The notes beneath the pieces are model-generated. The model saw nothing but the letters and a program-made list of their open reading frames with translations. It searched no databases and was not told the origin of the DNA. This document shows, in pieces, positions 39,662-47,675 of a DNA stretch of 64,000 nt. A program made the translations under genes and the position numbers. How positions within the stretch are numbered: the first letter of the stretch is position 1; each line of letters opens with the position of its first letter. This DNA comes from Streptomyces sp. NBC_00704 (GTDB lineage Bacteria > Actinomycetota > Actinomycetes > Streptomycetales > Streptomycetaceae), in the NCBI RefSeq assembly GCF_036226605.1, contig NZ_CP109000.1, positions 2,352,501 through 2,416,500 on the forward strand, given 5' to 3'.

Positions 39662-40081
39662 GTGGTGGGACGACGAGCGACCGGGCCTGCCCCCGGCTCC
39701 GCGCCTCCTGTCCTCGCCTACGACGGGGACTGCGGTTTCTGCCAGTCCTCCGTCGACCGCATCCGTTCCCTGGCGGCGCCGACGCTGGAAGCGGTGCCCT
39801 GGCAGTTCCTGCCCGAGGAGTCGACCGCGCCGCACCGCGCCCGACTGGACCGGGAGGTCCTGCTGCTGCGCGGCTCCACCGTCCTCGCGGGCGGGGCGGA
39901 CGCGGTGGCCCGCTGGCTGGGCTCGTCGCCGTCCGCCGGATGTCGCGTGGTGGGGGCCGTCCTGCGGCTGCCCGGAGTCCGCGGCTGCGCGCGCGTGGTC
40001 TACCGCGGGGTGGCCCGCAACCGTCACCGGCTGCCCGGCGGAACGCCCGCGTGCGCCGTGCGCCCCGCCGGCACGCGGTGA
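39662..40081 (+). CDS. DCC1-like thiol-disulfide oxidoreductase (DUF393)
   Basis: A 139-residue protein of the DCC family. The signature DGDCGFCQSSVDRI contains the paired cysteines, here in the short Asp-Cys-Gly-Phe-Cys form, near residue 23. The rest matches the thioredoxin-like DUF393 fold (LLRGSTVLAGGADAVARWLG). The GTG start follows GAGGGAGAACC. Its stop overlaps the GTG of the serine hydrolase gene by four bases, so the two are coupled. Confidence 0.85.
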   Translation: MVGRRATGPAPGSAPPVLAYDGDCGFCQSSVDRIRSLAAPTLEAVPWQFLPEESTAPHRARLDREVLLLRGSTVLAGGADAVARWLGSSPSAGCRVVGAVLRLPGVRGCARVVYRGVARNRHRLPGGTPACAVRPAGTR

Positions 40082-40959
40082 GCCCTCTCGCGCGTCCCCG
40101 CGTCCCGGTCTGCGTCCTCACGTCCACGGCCGGACCCGTGCTCACCGCCGGTCACGCGGTGGACCGGTACGTCGAGATCGGCTCGCTCACCAAGGTCGTC
40201 ACCGGCACGGCGCTGGCGCGGATGGCCGCCGCGGGAGTCCTCGCCCTCGACGACCCGGTCGAACGCTGGCTCCCCGAGGCCCCCACGACCGGGATCACCC
40301 TCCTCCACCTGGCCCGCCACACCTCCGGACTGCCCCGGCTGCCACCGGGCCGGCTGCCCCGCCGCGACCCGTACACCGCGTTCGACGCCGCCGCCCTGCG
40401 GGCGCTCCTGCCCCGCCTCGACGCGCTCGCCGCCGGTGCGCCCGGCGAGCGGGAGGAGTACTCCAACCTCGGGTACGCGGTGCTCGGCGCGGCCCTGGGC
40501 GCGGCCGCCTCCGGGGCGTCGTACGGGGAACTGGTGGACGAGTACGTGCTGCGCCCGCTGGGCGTCACCGAGGTGGCCGTGCGTCCGGACACGGAGCGCA
40601 GGCTGCTCGCGCCGCGGTGGCCGGGCGGCCGGCACCGGCCCTGGACGATGACCGGGGCGATCCTGCCCGCCGGGGGACTGTGGGCCACTCCCCGGGCGGC
40701 GGCCGACCTGGTCGTCCGGTTGCTGGTCGAGCGGCGGTTCGGCGAGCCCGCGCCGTCCTGGCAGGTGACCGGTGCGCTGCGCTGGCACAACGGGGCGACC
40801 CGGCACGCCTCGGTGTTCACCGGGGCGACGGAGGACGGGAGTTGGGTGCTGGTCCACCGCCTCGGCGCGGACCCGGACGGCACCGACCGTCTCGGCGTGG
40901 AGACCCTCCGGGCGATCCGGGGCGCCGCCGCTCCGGGAGCCCCGTCCACCGCGCCCTGA
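40078..40959 (+). CDS. Serine hydrolase, beta-lactamase class C/EstB-like
   Basis: A 293-residue penicillin-recognising-fold hydrolase without signal peptide. The nucleophile motif is EIGSLTKV (Ser-Leu-Thr-Lys), with the tyrosine motif EEYSNLGY and a third-box equivalent RWHNGATRH where class C enzymes have KTG. This points to an esterase or D-amino-acid amidase rather than a true beta-lactamase. The GTG start overlaps the DCC gene stop. Substrate unknown. Confidence 0.85.
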   Translation: MSPLARPRVPVCVLTSTAGPVLTAGHAVDRYVEIGSLTKVVTGTALARMAAAGVLALDDPVERWLPEAPTTGITLLHLARHTSGLPRLPPGRLPRRDPYTAFDAAALRALLPRLDALAAGAPGEREEYSNLGYAVLGAALGAAASGASYGELVDEYVLRPLGVTEVAVRPDTERRLLAPRWPGGRHRPWTMTGAILPAGGLWATPRAAADLVVRLLVERRFGEPAPSWQVTGALRWHNGATRHASVFTGATEDGSWVLVHRLGADPDGTDRLGVETLRAIRGAAAPGAPSTAP

Positions 40960-41017
40960 CCGGCATCCGGCCCACCCGCCGATCCGTGCCGATCCGCATC
41001 CCATTCCCCCTCTAATC

Positions 41018-41029
41018 GAACACACGTTC
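41018..41029 (+). promoter_or_regulatory. LexA (SOS) box upstream of the 114-residue gene
   Basis: GAACACACGTTC is a perfect match to the actinobacterial LexA/DinR operator core GAACNNNNGTTC, and the preceding TC extends it (TCGAACACACGTTC). It lies 57 bases before the GTG start of the small gene at 41087. A second, degenerate half-site (TTCGAACAGGCGTACC) follows at about 41063-41078. Confidence 0.65.
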
Positions 41030-41086
41030 ACAGGAACACCCCGAAGAACCTCGCGACTCAAATTCGAACAGGCGTACCATTGCCGG

Positions 41087-41431
41087 GTGGCTACGACCTA
41101 TGACTTTCCCAGCGACCTGCGCGCCGGTCAGGAGGAGCTGCATCAGGTCCGGGCCGAGCTGTCGGCCCTGCTGAAGCGGCTTCCCTGGTCGGTCGAGCCC
41201 CTGGACGGCTTCAGCGACGCGGCGGGCTGGCGCAAGACGGAGCGCCCCGCCTCCCCCGGCTGGACGGCCGACGAACAGGCCGAGGTCGAGAAGCTGCGCC
41301 GCCGCGAGCACGAGCTGGCGGTGTTCGTGACGTGCCACCGCTTCTGGGCGGAGGTCGCCGCCGCCGACCGGGTCGACGCCCGCATGAACCTCAAGCACGC
41401 CCACGAGACCGCCCGCCCGGACGCCGACTGA
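41087..41431 (+). CDS. Small conserved helical protein under a putative SOS box
   Basis: A 114-residue soluble, mostly helical protein: LRAGQEELHQVRAELSALLK, then RLPWSVEPLDGF, WRKTERPASPGWTADEQAEV and EHELAVFVTCHRFWAEVAAA. I do not recognise a named family, although the composition suggests a DNA-damage-related or regulatory helper. The GTG at 41087 is preceded by a LexA-box-containing promoter region. Function unknown. Confidence 0.7.
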   Translation: MATTYDFPSDLRAGQEELHQVRAELSALLKRLPWSVEPLDGFSDAAGWRKTERPASPGWTADEQAEVEKLRRREHELAVFVTCHRFWAEVAAADRVDARMNLKHAHETARPDAD

Positions 41432-41644
41432 CGTCGATGGCGCGCCCGGACGACGTCTGACGTCGACCGAGGTCGACCGACGCCGCATCGCACGACGTCG
41501 CATGCGCGTGCCGTCCGGAGATGCCGGGGCGGTGGACGGGTGGGCGGGCGGACGGCTGGCCTCGGGCGCTCGGCAGCTGACCACGGGCGGCCGTCGGGCG
41601 GTTCCCGTCGCCGGGGGCCCCCGCCCCGGACGGGGGCCGGGCAC

Positions 41645-41682
41645 GGCCGCGGCCCTCCGGAAGGTACCGGAGGGCCGCGGCC
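41645..41682 (-). terminator. Strong terminator downstream of tRNA-Val
   Basis: A perfect 16-bp stem (GGCCGCGGCCCTCCGG with its complement) and a 6-base loop AAGGTA, about 31 bases past the 3' end of the tRNA on its strand. It may also stop transcription from the plus-strand gene ending at 41431. Confidence 0.75.
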
Positions 41683-41713
41683 GGCGACGCCTCGCGCGGG
41701 GCGTCGTCCTCGG

Positions 41714-41785
<72 letters not shown>

Positions 41786-41951
41786 GAGACGAGTCGACAG
41801 CCTACATCGACCTGGGCCGTGCCCCGCAAACGCCTGCCGGGGGCCGGGGGGTTAACCCCACCCCGTGTCCGGGAGTGTGCCGGATCGTCCGGCCGGGCCG
41901 GTCTCCCTAGGGTCGTCAGTGCGTCGTCAAGCAGCTCAGGGGGAGACCACC

Positions 41952-42725
41952 ATGGCCCGTACGACCCTTTCCGCCCGCTCGGTCCTCGTCACCGCGGTCG
42001 TCGTGGCCCTCGCCGCAGGCGCCGTCGGCTGCGGAGCCTCCGCGGCCGACGACAAGCACCCCGACCACCGTTCGTTCGCCTTGCAGGGCGACACCCTGAC
42101 GATCGACTCCGACGACTCGGCGCTGGAGATCGTCGCGACGGACGCGGCGAAGACGGGCGCGGTCGCCGTCACCCGGTGGTTCGAGGGATCCGTCACCGTC
42201 GGCTCCGAGCCGAAGGTGACCTGGTCCATGAAGGACGACCGGCTGACGCTGCGGATGCACTGCTCCGGTGTGATCGCCGACTGCTCCGCCAAGCACCGCG
42301 TCGAGGTGCCCCGCGGCGTCGCCGTGAAGGTCGAGGACGACGACGGCAGCGTCCGCGCGCTGGGGTTCCGCGAGGCGCTCAGCGTGCGCGCCCAGGACGG
42401 CTCGGTGCACGTCACCGACTCCAGCGGGCCGCTGGACCTGCGCACCGAGGACGGCTCCGTGCGCGCCGAGGTCGCCTCCCGCTCCGTGCGCACGCGCACC
42501 GAGGACGGCTCGGTCCGCCTCGACCTGAGCACCGTGCCGGACCGGGTGGACTCCGTCAGCGAGGACGGGTCCGTGACGATCGCGCTGCCCGCGGCCTCCT
42601 ACCGGGTCTCCACGAAGACCGACGACGGCGGGGTGGACGTGTCGGTGCCGCGCGACGCGTCCAGCGCCCACGTGGTGAGCGCGCGCACCGCCGACGGCAA
42701 AGTCACGGTCCGGAACGCGAACTAA
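41952..42725 (+). CDS. DUF4097 lipoprotein with DGSV repeats
   Basis: A 257-residue exported lipoprotein. The signal peptide ends in a lipobox (AAGAVGC) at about residue 25. The mature part is a beta-helix-like DUF4097 domain in which the turn motif EDGSVR or a close form recurs (DDGSVRALG, QDGSVHVTD, EDGSVRAEV, EDGSVRLDL, EDGSVTIAL). It probably sits on the outer face of the membrane; function is unknown. The ATG at 41952 has GGGGGAG upstream. Confidence 0.85.
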   Translation: MARTTLSARSVLVTAVVVALAAGAVGCGASAADDKHPDHRSFALQGDTLTIDSDDSALEIVATDAAKTGAVAVTRWFEGSVTVGSEPKVTWSMKDDRLTLRMHCSGVIADCSAKHRVEVPRGVAVKVEDDDGSVRALGFREALSVRAQDGSVHVTDSSGPLDLRTEDGSVRAEVASRSVRTRTEDGSVRLDLSTVPDRVDSVSEDGSVTIALPAASYRVSTKTDDGGVDVSVPRDASSAHVVSARTADGKVTVRNAN

Positions 42726-42799
42726 CGGGCCCGTGTGTTCGTCCTTAACCGGTGGGAGAATGGCACCGGGCAGGGCGGATCACAGCACGGGAGAGGGAT

Positions 42800-44173
42800 G
42801 TGACGGCGACACCATCGCAGCGGTATTCGCCGTCGGAGCCGCGCGCACGGACCCGTGCCCCGGGCGACGTCCTCACCCTCGTCGCGCTCCCGCTCGTGCT
42901 CGCCCTCGCGCTGCCCGCCGCGTTCGCCGGCGGCGGCACCCGGCGCTGGTTCGGCGGGCGCGCCGAAGGACAGCGGGCCGAGGCGCAGGCGGCGAAGGAC
43001 GCGGCGGCGACCGCGTTCTACGAGCTGGACAGCGCCCAGCGCGACCTGCGGATCTCCATCGAGACGATCAGGGCCGTCGACGACACCCCGGCGGCCCGCC
43101 GCGCGGTGTCCGACTTCGAGGCCGTCGGCCGGCGCATCGACGAGGTCAGCACCCAGTACATCGACGCCGTCGACGCCCACGACCTCGACCGGGACGACCT
43201 GGAGGCCGCCGCGGCCTCCCAGGCGCGCGCGCAGCTGACCCGCGCCAAGGACGAGCTGGTGCGGGTCAAGCGGGAGCTGGACCGCTTCGCCGAGGGGCTG
43301 GGTCCGCTGCTCGGCAAGGCGGAGACCCGGCTCGCCCGGCTCGCGCCCGCCGTGGAGCGGGCCCGGCAGGCGCTGCTGGGCGCGTCGGACGCGCTGGACG
43401 CGGTGCGGGAGAGCGGGCTGCGGGCGGACGACCTCGCGGCGCGGCTGGCGGCGCTGGCGCCCGAGCTGACGAAGCTGAACGAGGGCGCGGGCCGGCACGG
43501 GGTGGCGCTCACCCTGGAGCGGGCGGAGCGGGTCTCGCGGGAGGCGGAGGCGGTCCGTGCGGAGGCCGGGCGGCTGCCCGAGCGGGCCGCCGAGACCGAC
43601 CACCGGCTGGTGTCGCTGCGCACCCGCGCGCAGGCGCTGACGACCCGCTCGGAGCAGGTGGAGCCGATCCTGAGCGAGCTGCGGCGGCGCTTCTCGGCCG
43701 CGTGCTGGCAGGACCTCCAGCACGTGCCCGACCAGGCCGGGGAGCACGTCCGGCAGGCCGAGGCCAAGCTGAAGGAGGCGCAGGCGGCGCGCGACGCACA
43801 GCGGTGGCCGGACGCCACCTCGCTGCTGTCGACGGCGCGGGCCCTGCTGAACACCACGGACGAGGCGGTCTCGGCCGCCGGCGACCGCCTCGCCAGGCTG
43901 AACGCCGTCCAGAAGGATCCGCAGGCCGAGATCGACCGGACCAGGTTCGCGATCCGGGACGCCCAGCGGCTGGCCATGGCGGGCCGCAACACGCCCGATC
44001 CGCGGCACGCGCGTCCGCTGGACGACGCGGTGGCGCGGCTGGAGCGGGCGATCGGCGCGCTGGAGGGCCGCCATCCCGACTACTGGCACTTCCTGACGGA
44101 GACGGAGGCCGTCCGGCGGGAGGCGGCCGACGTGGTGGCCCGTATCCGCGAGGAGCGCGGCGCCGGACACTGA
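42800..44173 (+). CDS. Membrane-anchored coiled-coil protein of unknown function
   Basis: A 457-residue protein. After a short cytoplasmic start, one membrane helix (VLTLVALPLVLALALPAAFA) is followed by about 380 residues of Ala/Arg/Glu-rich helix with heptad-like spacing (RARQALLGASDALDAVRESG, VEPILSELRRRFSAACWQDL). It probably forms a long coiled coil. No catalytic motif is visible. The GTG at 42800 follows GAGAGGG. It is 74 bases after the DUF4097 gene and may be co-transcribed with it. Confidence 0.75.
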   Translation: MTATPSQRYSPSEPRARTRAPGDVLTLVALPLVLALALPAAFAGGGTRRWFGGRAEGQRAEAQAAKDAAATAFYELDSAQRDLRISIETIRAVDDTPAARRAVSDFEAVGRRIDEVSTQYIDAVDAHDLDRDDLEAAAASQARAQLTRAKDELVRVKRELDRFAEGLGPLLGKAETRLARLAPAVERARQALLGASDALDAVRESGLRADDLAARLAALAPELTKLNEGAGRHGVALTLERAERVSREAEAVRAEAGRLPERAAETDHRLVSLRTRAQALTTRSEQVEPILSELRRRFSAACWQDLQHVPDQAGEHVRQAEAKLKEAQAARDAQRWPDATSLLSTARALLNTTDEAVSAAGDRLARLNAVQKDPQAEIDRTRFAIRDAQRLAMAGRNTPDPRHARPLDDAVARLERAIGALEGRHPDYWHFLTETEAVRREAADVVARIREERGAGH

Positions 44174-44185
44174 TGTCCGGAAGCT

Positions 44186-44312
44186 GACGGCTGGAGACCG
44201 GCGTCCGGACCGCTGAAGGCGGGACACCGGCGTCGGGACCGCTGCCGACGGGACACCGGCGTCGGAAACGCTGGACGGCTGGACACCGGCGTCGGGACCG
44301 CTGACGGCCGGA
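44186..44312. repeat. Minisatellite of about 36-base units
   Basis: Imperfect tandem units sharing the core ACACCGGCGTCGGGACCGCTG (four or so copies) occupy the space between the coiled-coil and DUF4383 genes. The rest of the 307-base gap (to 44480) holds no gene that I can support. Confidence 0.7.
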
Positions 44313-44480
44313 GGCTGATGGCCGGGCGGGACGGGGGCGGGGCCGGGGGCGGACGGCGCACGTCGTCGCCGCGGGGCGCCGCGCTGCGTTGCCCGTCGCG
44401 CTCGACGGGCGGATATTGAGTGGGGTACGGCCTCGTCGGCATGTTGCACGCCGGCTTGTCTCACCCTCCGGGAGGCGGAG

Positions 44481-45062
44481 ATGGCGACACACGCGGTGCG
44501 TTCCGAGTCGAGGCGGCGTATCCGGTTCGACGACCATCTGCCGCTCGACCACCGGCTCAACCTGGTCTACCGGATCGGCGCCGGGCTGATGGGCCTGGGT
44601 CTGCTCGTCTTCGGGATCTTCGGCATCATCGACAAGATCGGCTTCTTCGACACCGGTGGGGACGAGGTGTGGAGCCTCAACACCAACGGCGCGCTCAGCT
44701 GGCTGTCGGTGGCTGTGGGGCTGCTGCTCTTCGTGGGGATGGTGATCGGCGGGAACTTCGCGTCCACGCTGAACATGGTCCTCGGCGTCCTGTTCATCCT
44801 CAGCGGGTTCCTGAACATGGCCCTGTTGCAGACGGACTACAACTTCCTGGCCTTCGAGATCCAGAACTGCATGCTCAGCTTCGTGATCGGGATCCTGCTG
44901 ATGGTCTTCGGGATGTACGGCAGGGTGGGGTCCGCCCTGCCGCACGACAACCCCTACTGGCGGTCCCGCCACCCCGATCTCGTGGAGGAGCAGGACCGCC
45001 ACCGGGAGCTCCGGGAGAACTGGCCTCCGTCGTCGCCCCCGTCGTCGGATCAGGTGCGGTAG
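44481..45062 (+). CDS. DUF4383-type membrane protein
   Basis: A 193-residue protein with about four membrane helices: LVYRIGAGLMGLGLLVFGIF, LSVAVGLLLFVGMVIGGNFA, MVLGVLFILSGFLNMALLQT and CMLSFVIGILLMVFGMYGRV. The layout fits DUF4383-like small integral membrane proteins of unknown function. The final 13 bases overlap the convergent amidase gene. Confidence 0.75.
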   Translation: MATHAVRSESRRRIRFDDHLPLDHRLNLVYRIGAGLMGLGLLVFGIFGIIDKIGFFDTGGDEVWSLNTNGALSWLSVAVGLLLFVGMVIGGNFASTLNMVLGVLFILSGFLNMALLQTDYNFLAFEIQNCMLSFVIGILLMVFGMYGRVGSALPHDNPYWRSRHPDLVEEQDRHRELRENWPPSSPPSSDQVR

Positions 45063-46219
45063 GCGTAGAAGTACGCGGTCGGGTACGACGAGACGAGGCT
45101 CGACACCGACCGGCGCAGGGTGTTGTTCGAGTGGTACGTCACGTACGGCACGCCGTTGCTCTTGGCGGTGACGATCATCGTGTGGTCCTTGGACCCGTCG
45201 CGGTCGAAGTCCATCTGGAGGACGTCGCCGACCTCCAGCTGGTAGACGTTGGCGAGCGGGGTGGTGCGCTTGGAGTTCTGCGCGAACCAGGACCACTCGT
45301 TGACGCCGACGAACGAGTCCGACTGGATGTCGGCGTTGCCGAACCACCGGGTGTAGTCGTACACGTAGCCCGGGACGTGCTTCCAACCGCCGGCCTTCAG
45401 GGACTGGCTGACGAAGTTGGTGCAGTCGCCGCCCGCGGTGTGGTTGTTGTAGTCCGGGTAGTCCTTGTTGTACGTGTACACGTACTTCTCGGCGTACGCC
45501 GCCATCGCCTTGTAGTCGTAGGCGGTGCCGGTCTTCGGGGCGGCGGCCGGGTTGCGGGTGGTGGCGGCCCGCGGGGCGTTCGGCATGGTGTCGTCGGTGG
45601 TCGCCGTCTTGACCGAGACCGGCTTGGACAGCGTGTTCACCGCGAGACCGCCCTGGTCGGTGTCGCGGATCGTGGTGAGCTGCCAGTTGCCGTGGCGGTC
45701 GGCCTTGAACGTCAGCTCGTGCGTGGCCTGGAACCCGGTCGACTTCGGCGCGTTGCCGCGGACCTGGGAGTACGTCAGGGTCGTGGTCTCGGTGACGTCG
45801 GCCTTGGCCGTGCGGCCCGTCACGCGGGTGGCGTTCAGGGTGACGGTCGTGGAGGCCTTGCTGTACTTCTCGCCGGCCTTGGCCAGCTTGTTCTTGCGCT
45901 GCCCGAGCGAGGACAGGGTCGCGCCCTCGGTGCGGGCCGTGCCGGAGGACAGCTTGACGTCGCCGGAGAAGGCGTGGGTCAGCGGCTTGGACCGGCCGCC
46001 CTGGGCGCCGGTGACCAGCGCGTCCGTGCGGTCGGTGAAGACCGCGTCGGCGAGCCGCTGGAAGGTGGCCTTGGTCCGCGCGTCGACCGTGGGGTCGTCG
46101 ACGACCGCGGCGCCCGCGGACCAGTTGGGCAGCAGGGCGACTCCGGCGACGACCGAGGTCGCGGCTGCCCCGAGTATCGTGACGCGGCGGCGCGTGCCGC
46201 TCAATTTCCTTGACTTCAC
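45050..46219 (-). CDS. Secreted amidase-domain (Amidase_6) protein
   Basis: A 389-residue exported protein: a twin-Arg-like start (RKLSGTRRRVTILGAAATSV), a beta-rich N-terminal part, and a C-terminal papain-like Amidase_6 domain with HTAGGDCTNFVSQSLKAGGW (catalytic Cys), a WFGNADIQ block, and KDHTMIVTAKSNGVPYVTYH (His) then SNNTLRR. The domain is associated with peptidoglycan hydrolysis or peptide cleavage. The GTG at 46219 follows GAGGGG. It overlaps the DUF4383 gene by 13 bases. Confidence 0.88.
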   Translation of the reverse strand: MKSRKLSGTRRRVTILGAAATSVVAGVALLPNWSAGAAVVDDPTVDARTKATFQRLADAVFTDRTDALVTGAQGGRSKPLTHAFSGDVKLSSGTARTEGATLSSLGQRKNKLAKAGEKYSKASTTVTLNATRVTGRTAKADVTETTTLTYSQVRGNAPKSTGFQATHELTFKADRHGNWQLTTIRDTDQGGLAVNTLSKPVSVKTATTDDTMPNAPRAATTRNPAAAPKTGTAYDYKAMAAYAEKYVYTYNKDYPDYNNHTAGGDCTNFVSQSLKAGGWKHVPGYVYDYTRWFGNADIQSDSFVGVNEWSWFAQNSKRTTPLANVYQLEVGDVLQMDFDRDGSKDHTMIVTAKSNGVPYVTYHSNNTLRRSVSSLVSSYPTAYFYAYRT

Positions 46220-46342
46220 TGGTGTTTCCCCTCTTGCCCCGGCGGTGGGATGCCGGGAGGGCATCTTTGCACGGGGTGTGTGGCTCGTGTGAAGGGGGGA
46301 GCGGTTGAGGTTTGGTTACGTCGCCGCCGCCCCCGGGGTGGG

Positions 46343-47626
46343 TCACTTCACGACTGTCGACCAGTCGGGATTCTGGGCCGGATCCAGGCTGCGCAGCCGC
46401 TCCAGCGTCGCGGGCGACTGGACGTCCATCCAGTCCGAAAGCTCCTTGAAGGACACGCACTTGACGTCCTTCTTGACGCACACGTTCTTGATGACCTCGT
46501 CGACGGCCTTCATGTAGATGCCGCCGTTCCACTCCTCGAAGTGGTTGCCGATGAACAGCGGGGCCCGGCTGCCGTAGTAGACCCGGTTGAAGCCCGCCAT
46601 GTAGGCGTCGAGCGTCTGCTGCTCCCACTGCGGGTACTTGGCGGGGTCGCCCGTGGGTTCGCCGTCGGACTGGTTGGCCAGGAAGTTGAAGTCCATGGAC
46701 AGGCCCTGGTACTTGCCGCCGTCGTACGGGAGGGCCTGGAGCGGGAAGTCCCACAGGCCGTCCTTCTTCGCGGGCCAGATCTGGAAGTCGCCCGAGGAGC
46801 TGGCGTCATAGCGCCAGCCGTAGGCCTTGGCGGCCTTCAGGAGGTTCGCCTGGCCCTCCAGGCAGGGCGCCCGGCCGCCGGTGACCTCCTTCTTGAAGTC
46901 GAAGGGCAGCGGCGGGATGTCCTTGTAGCCGGTGTTGGTCTTCCAGTTCTCCACGAACTTGTAGAACTGGTCGATCTCGGACTTCCACTCGTCGACGCTC
47001 CAGAAGCCGCCGCCCTTGGCTCCGCAGAAGTGGCCGTTGAAGTGGGTGCCGATCTCGTTGCCCTCTTTCCACGCCTCGCCGAGCTGCTCCAGCGTGGTGC
47101 GGATGTGCTCGTCGGTGGGGAAGCTGATCGCGGCCGAGCCGACGGGGTGCTGGGGCGGGGCGTACAGGTCCTTCTTGCTCTTGGGCAGCAGGTAGATGCC
47201 CGTGAGGAAGAAGGTCATGTCGGCGTTGTACTGCTCGCCCATCTTGCGGTAGTGCTCGAAGAGGCCGTCGTCGCCCTGGAGCGCGCCGTCCCAGGAGAAC
47301 ACCACGAACTGGGGCGGCTTCTCGCCGGGCTTGAGCGGGACGGGCTTCAGCTGTCCCTTCTGCGGGCCCGTGTACGAGGTGGAACCGTCCCCCAGGACAT
47401 GCGTCTTGCCGTCCCACTTCGGCTCCTTGCCGGCCCCCGCCGACGCCTTCTTGCTGTCCCCCGCGGACGCGGTCGGCTGGGTGTTGGAGGTGCGGTTGAG
47501 CACCAGGTACCCGCCCACCAGGGACGCGACGACGAGGAGCGCGGCCAGCGTCAGGAACCCCGGGTGCGTGGCGGCGGGGCGGCGCGTTGCCACGGCCTTG
47601 CGGCGGCGGCCCGACGGTGACTTCAT
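46343..47626 (-). CDS. Membrane-anchored polysaccharide deacetylase-like protein
   Basis: A 427-residue protein. A signal anchor (FLTLAALLVVASLVGGYLVL) precedes a Ser/Ala/Lys-rich linker. The NodB-like barrel carries FVVFSWDGALQ (a D at the first metal position) and NEIGTHFNGHFCGAKG (His motif). The later sequence DFQIWPAKKDGLWDFPLQAL is typical of actinobacterial members lacking the full carbohydrate esterase set. It probably acts on cell wall or capsule polymers; catalytic competence is uncertain. Confidence 0.78.
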   Translation of the reverse strand: MKSPSGRRRKAVATRRPAATHPGFLTLAALLVVASLVGGYLVLNRTSNTQPTASAGDSKKASAGAGKEPKWDGKTHVLGDGSTSYTGPQKGQLKPVPLKPGEKPPQFVVFSWDGALQGDDGLFEHYRKMGEQYNADMTFFLTGIYLLPKSKKDLYAPPQHPVGSAAISFPTDEHIRTTLEQLGEAWKEGNEIGTHFNGHFCGAKGGGFWSVDEWKSEIDQFYKFVENWKTNTGYKDIPPLPFDFKKEVTGGRAPCLEGQANLLKAAKAYGWRYDASSSGDFQIWPAKKDGLWDFPLQALPYDGGKYQGLSMDFNFLANQSDGEPTGDPAKYPQWEQQTLDAYMAGFNRVYYGSRAPLFIGNHFEEWNGGIYMKAVDEVIKNVCVKKDVKCVSFKELSDWMDVQSPATLERLRSLDPAQNPDWSTVVK

Positions 47627-47675
47627 GTGCGGATCATTCTCCGGGGTTCGGGGGCGCGGGTGCCCGGGTCGGTGG

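Noticed and set aside
43509..46754. 1081-residue minus-strand open frame spanning several genes
   Set aside because: Pro/Arg-rich composition and overlap with four genes that have recognised domains and ribosome sites.
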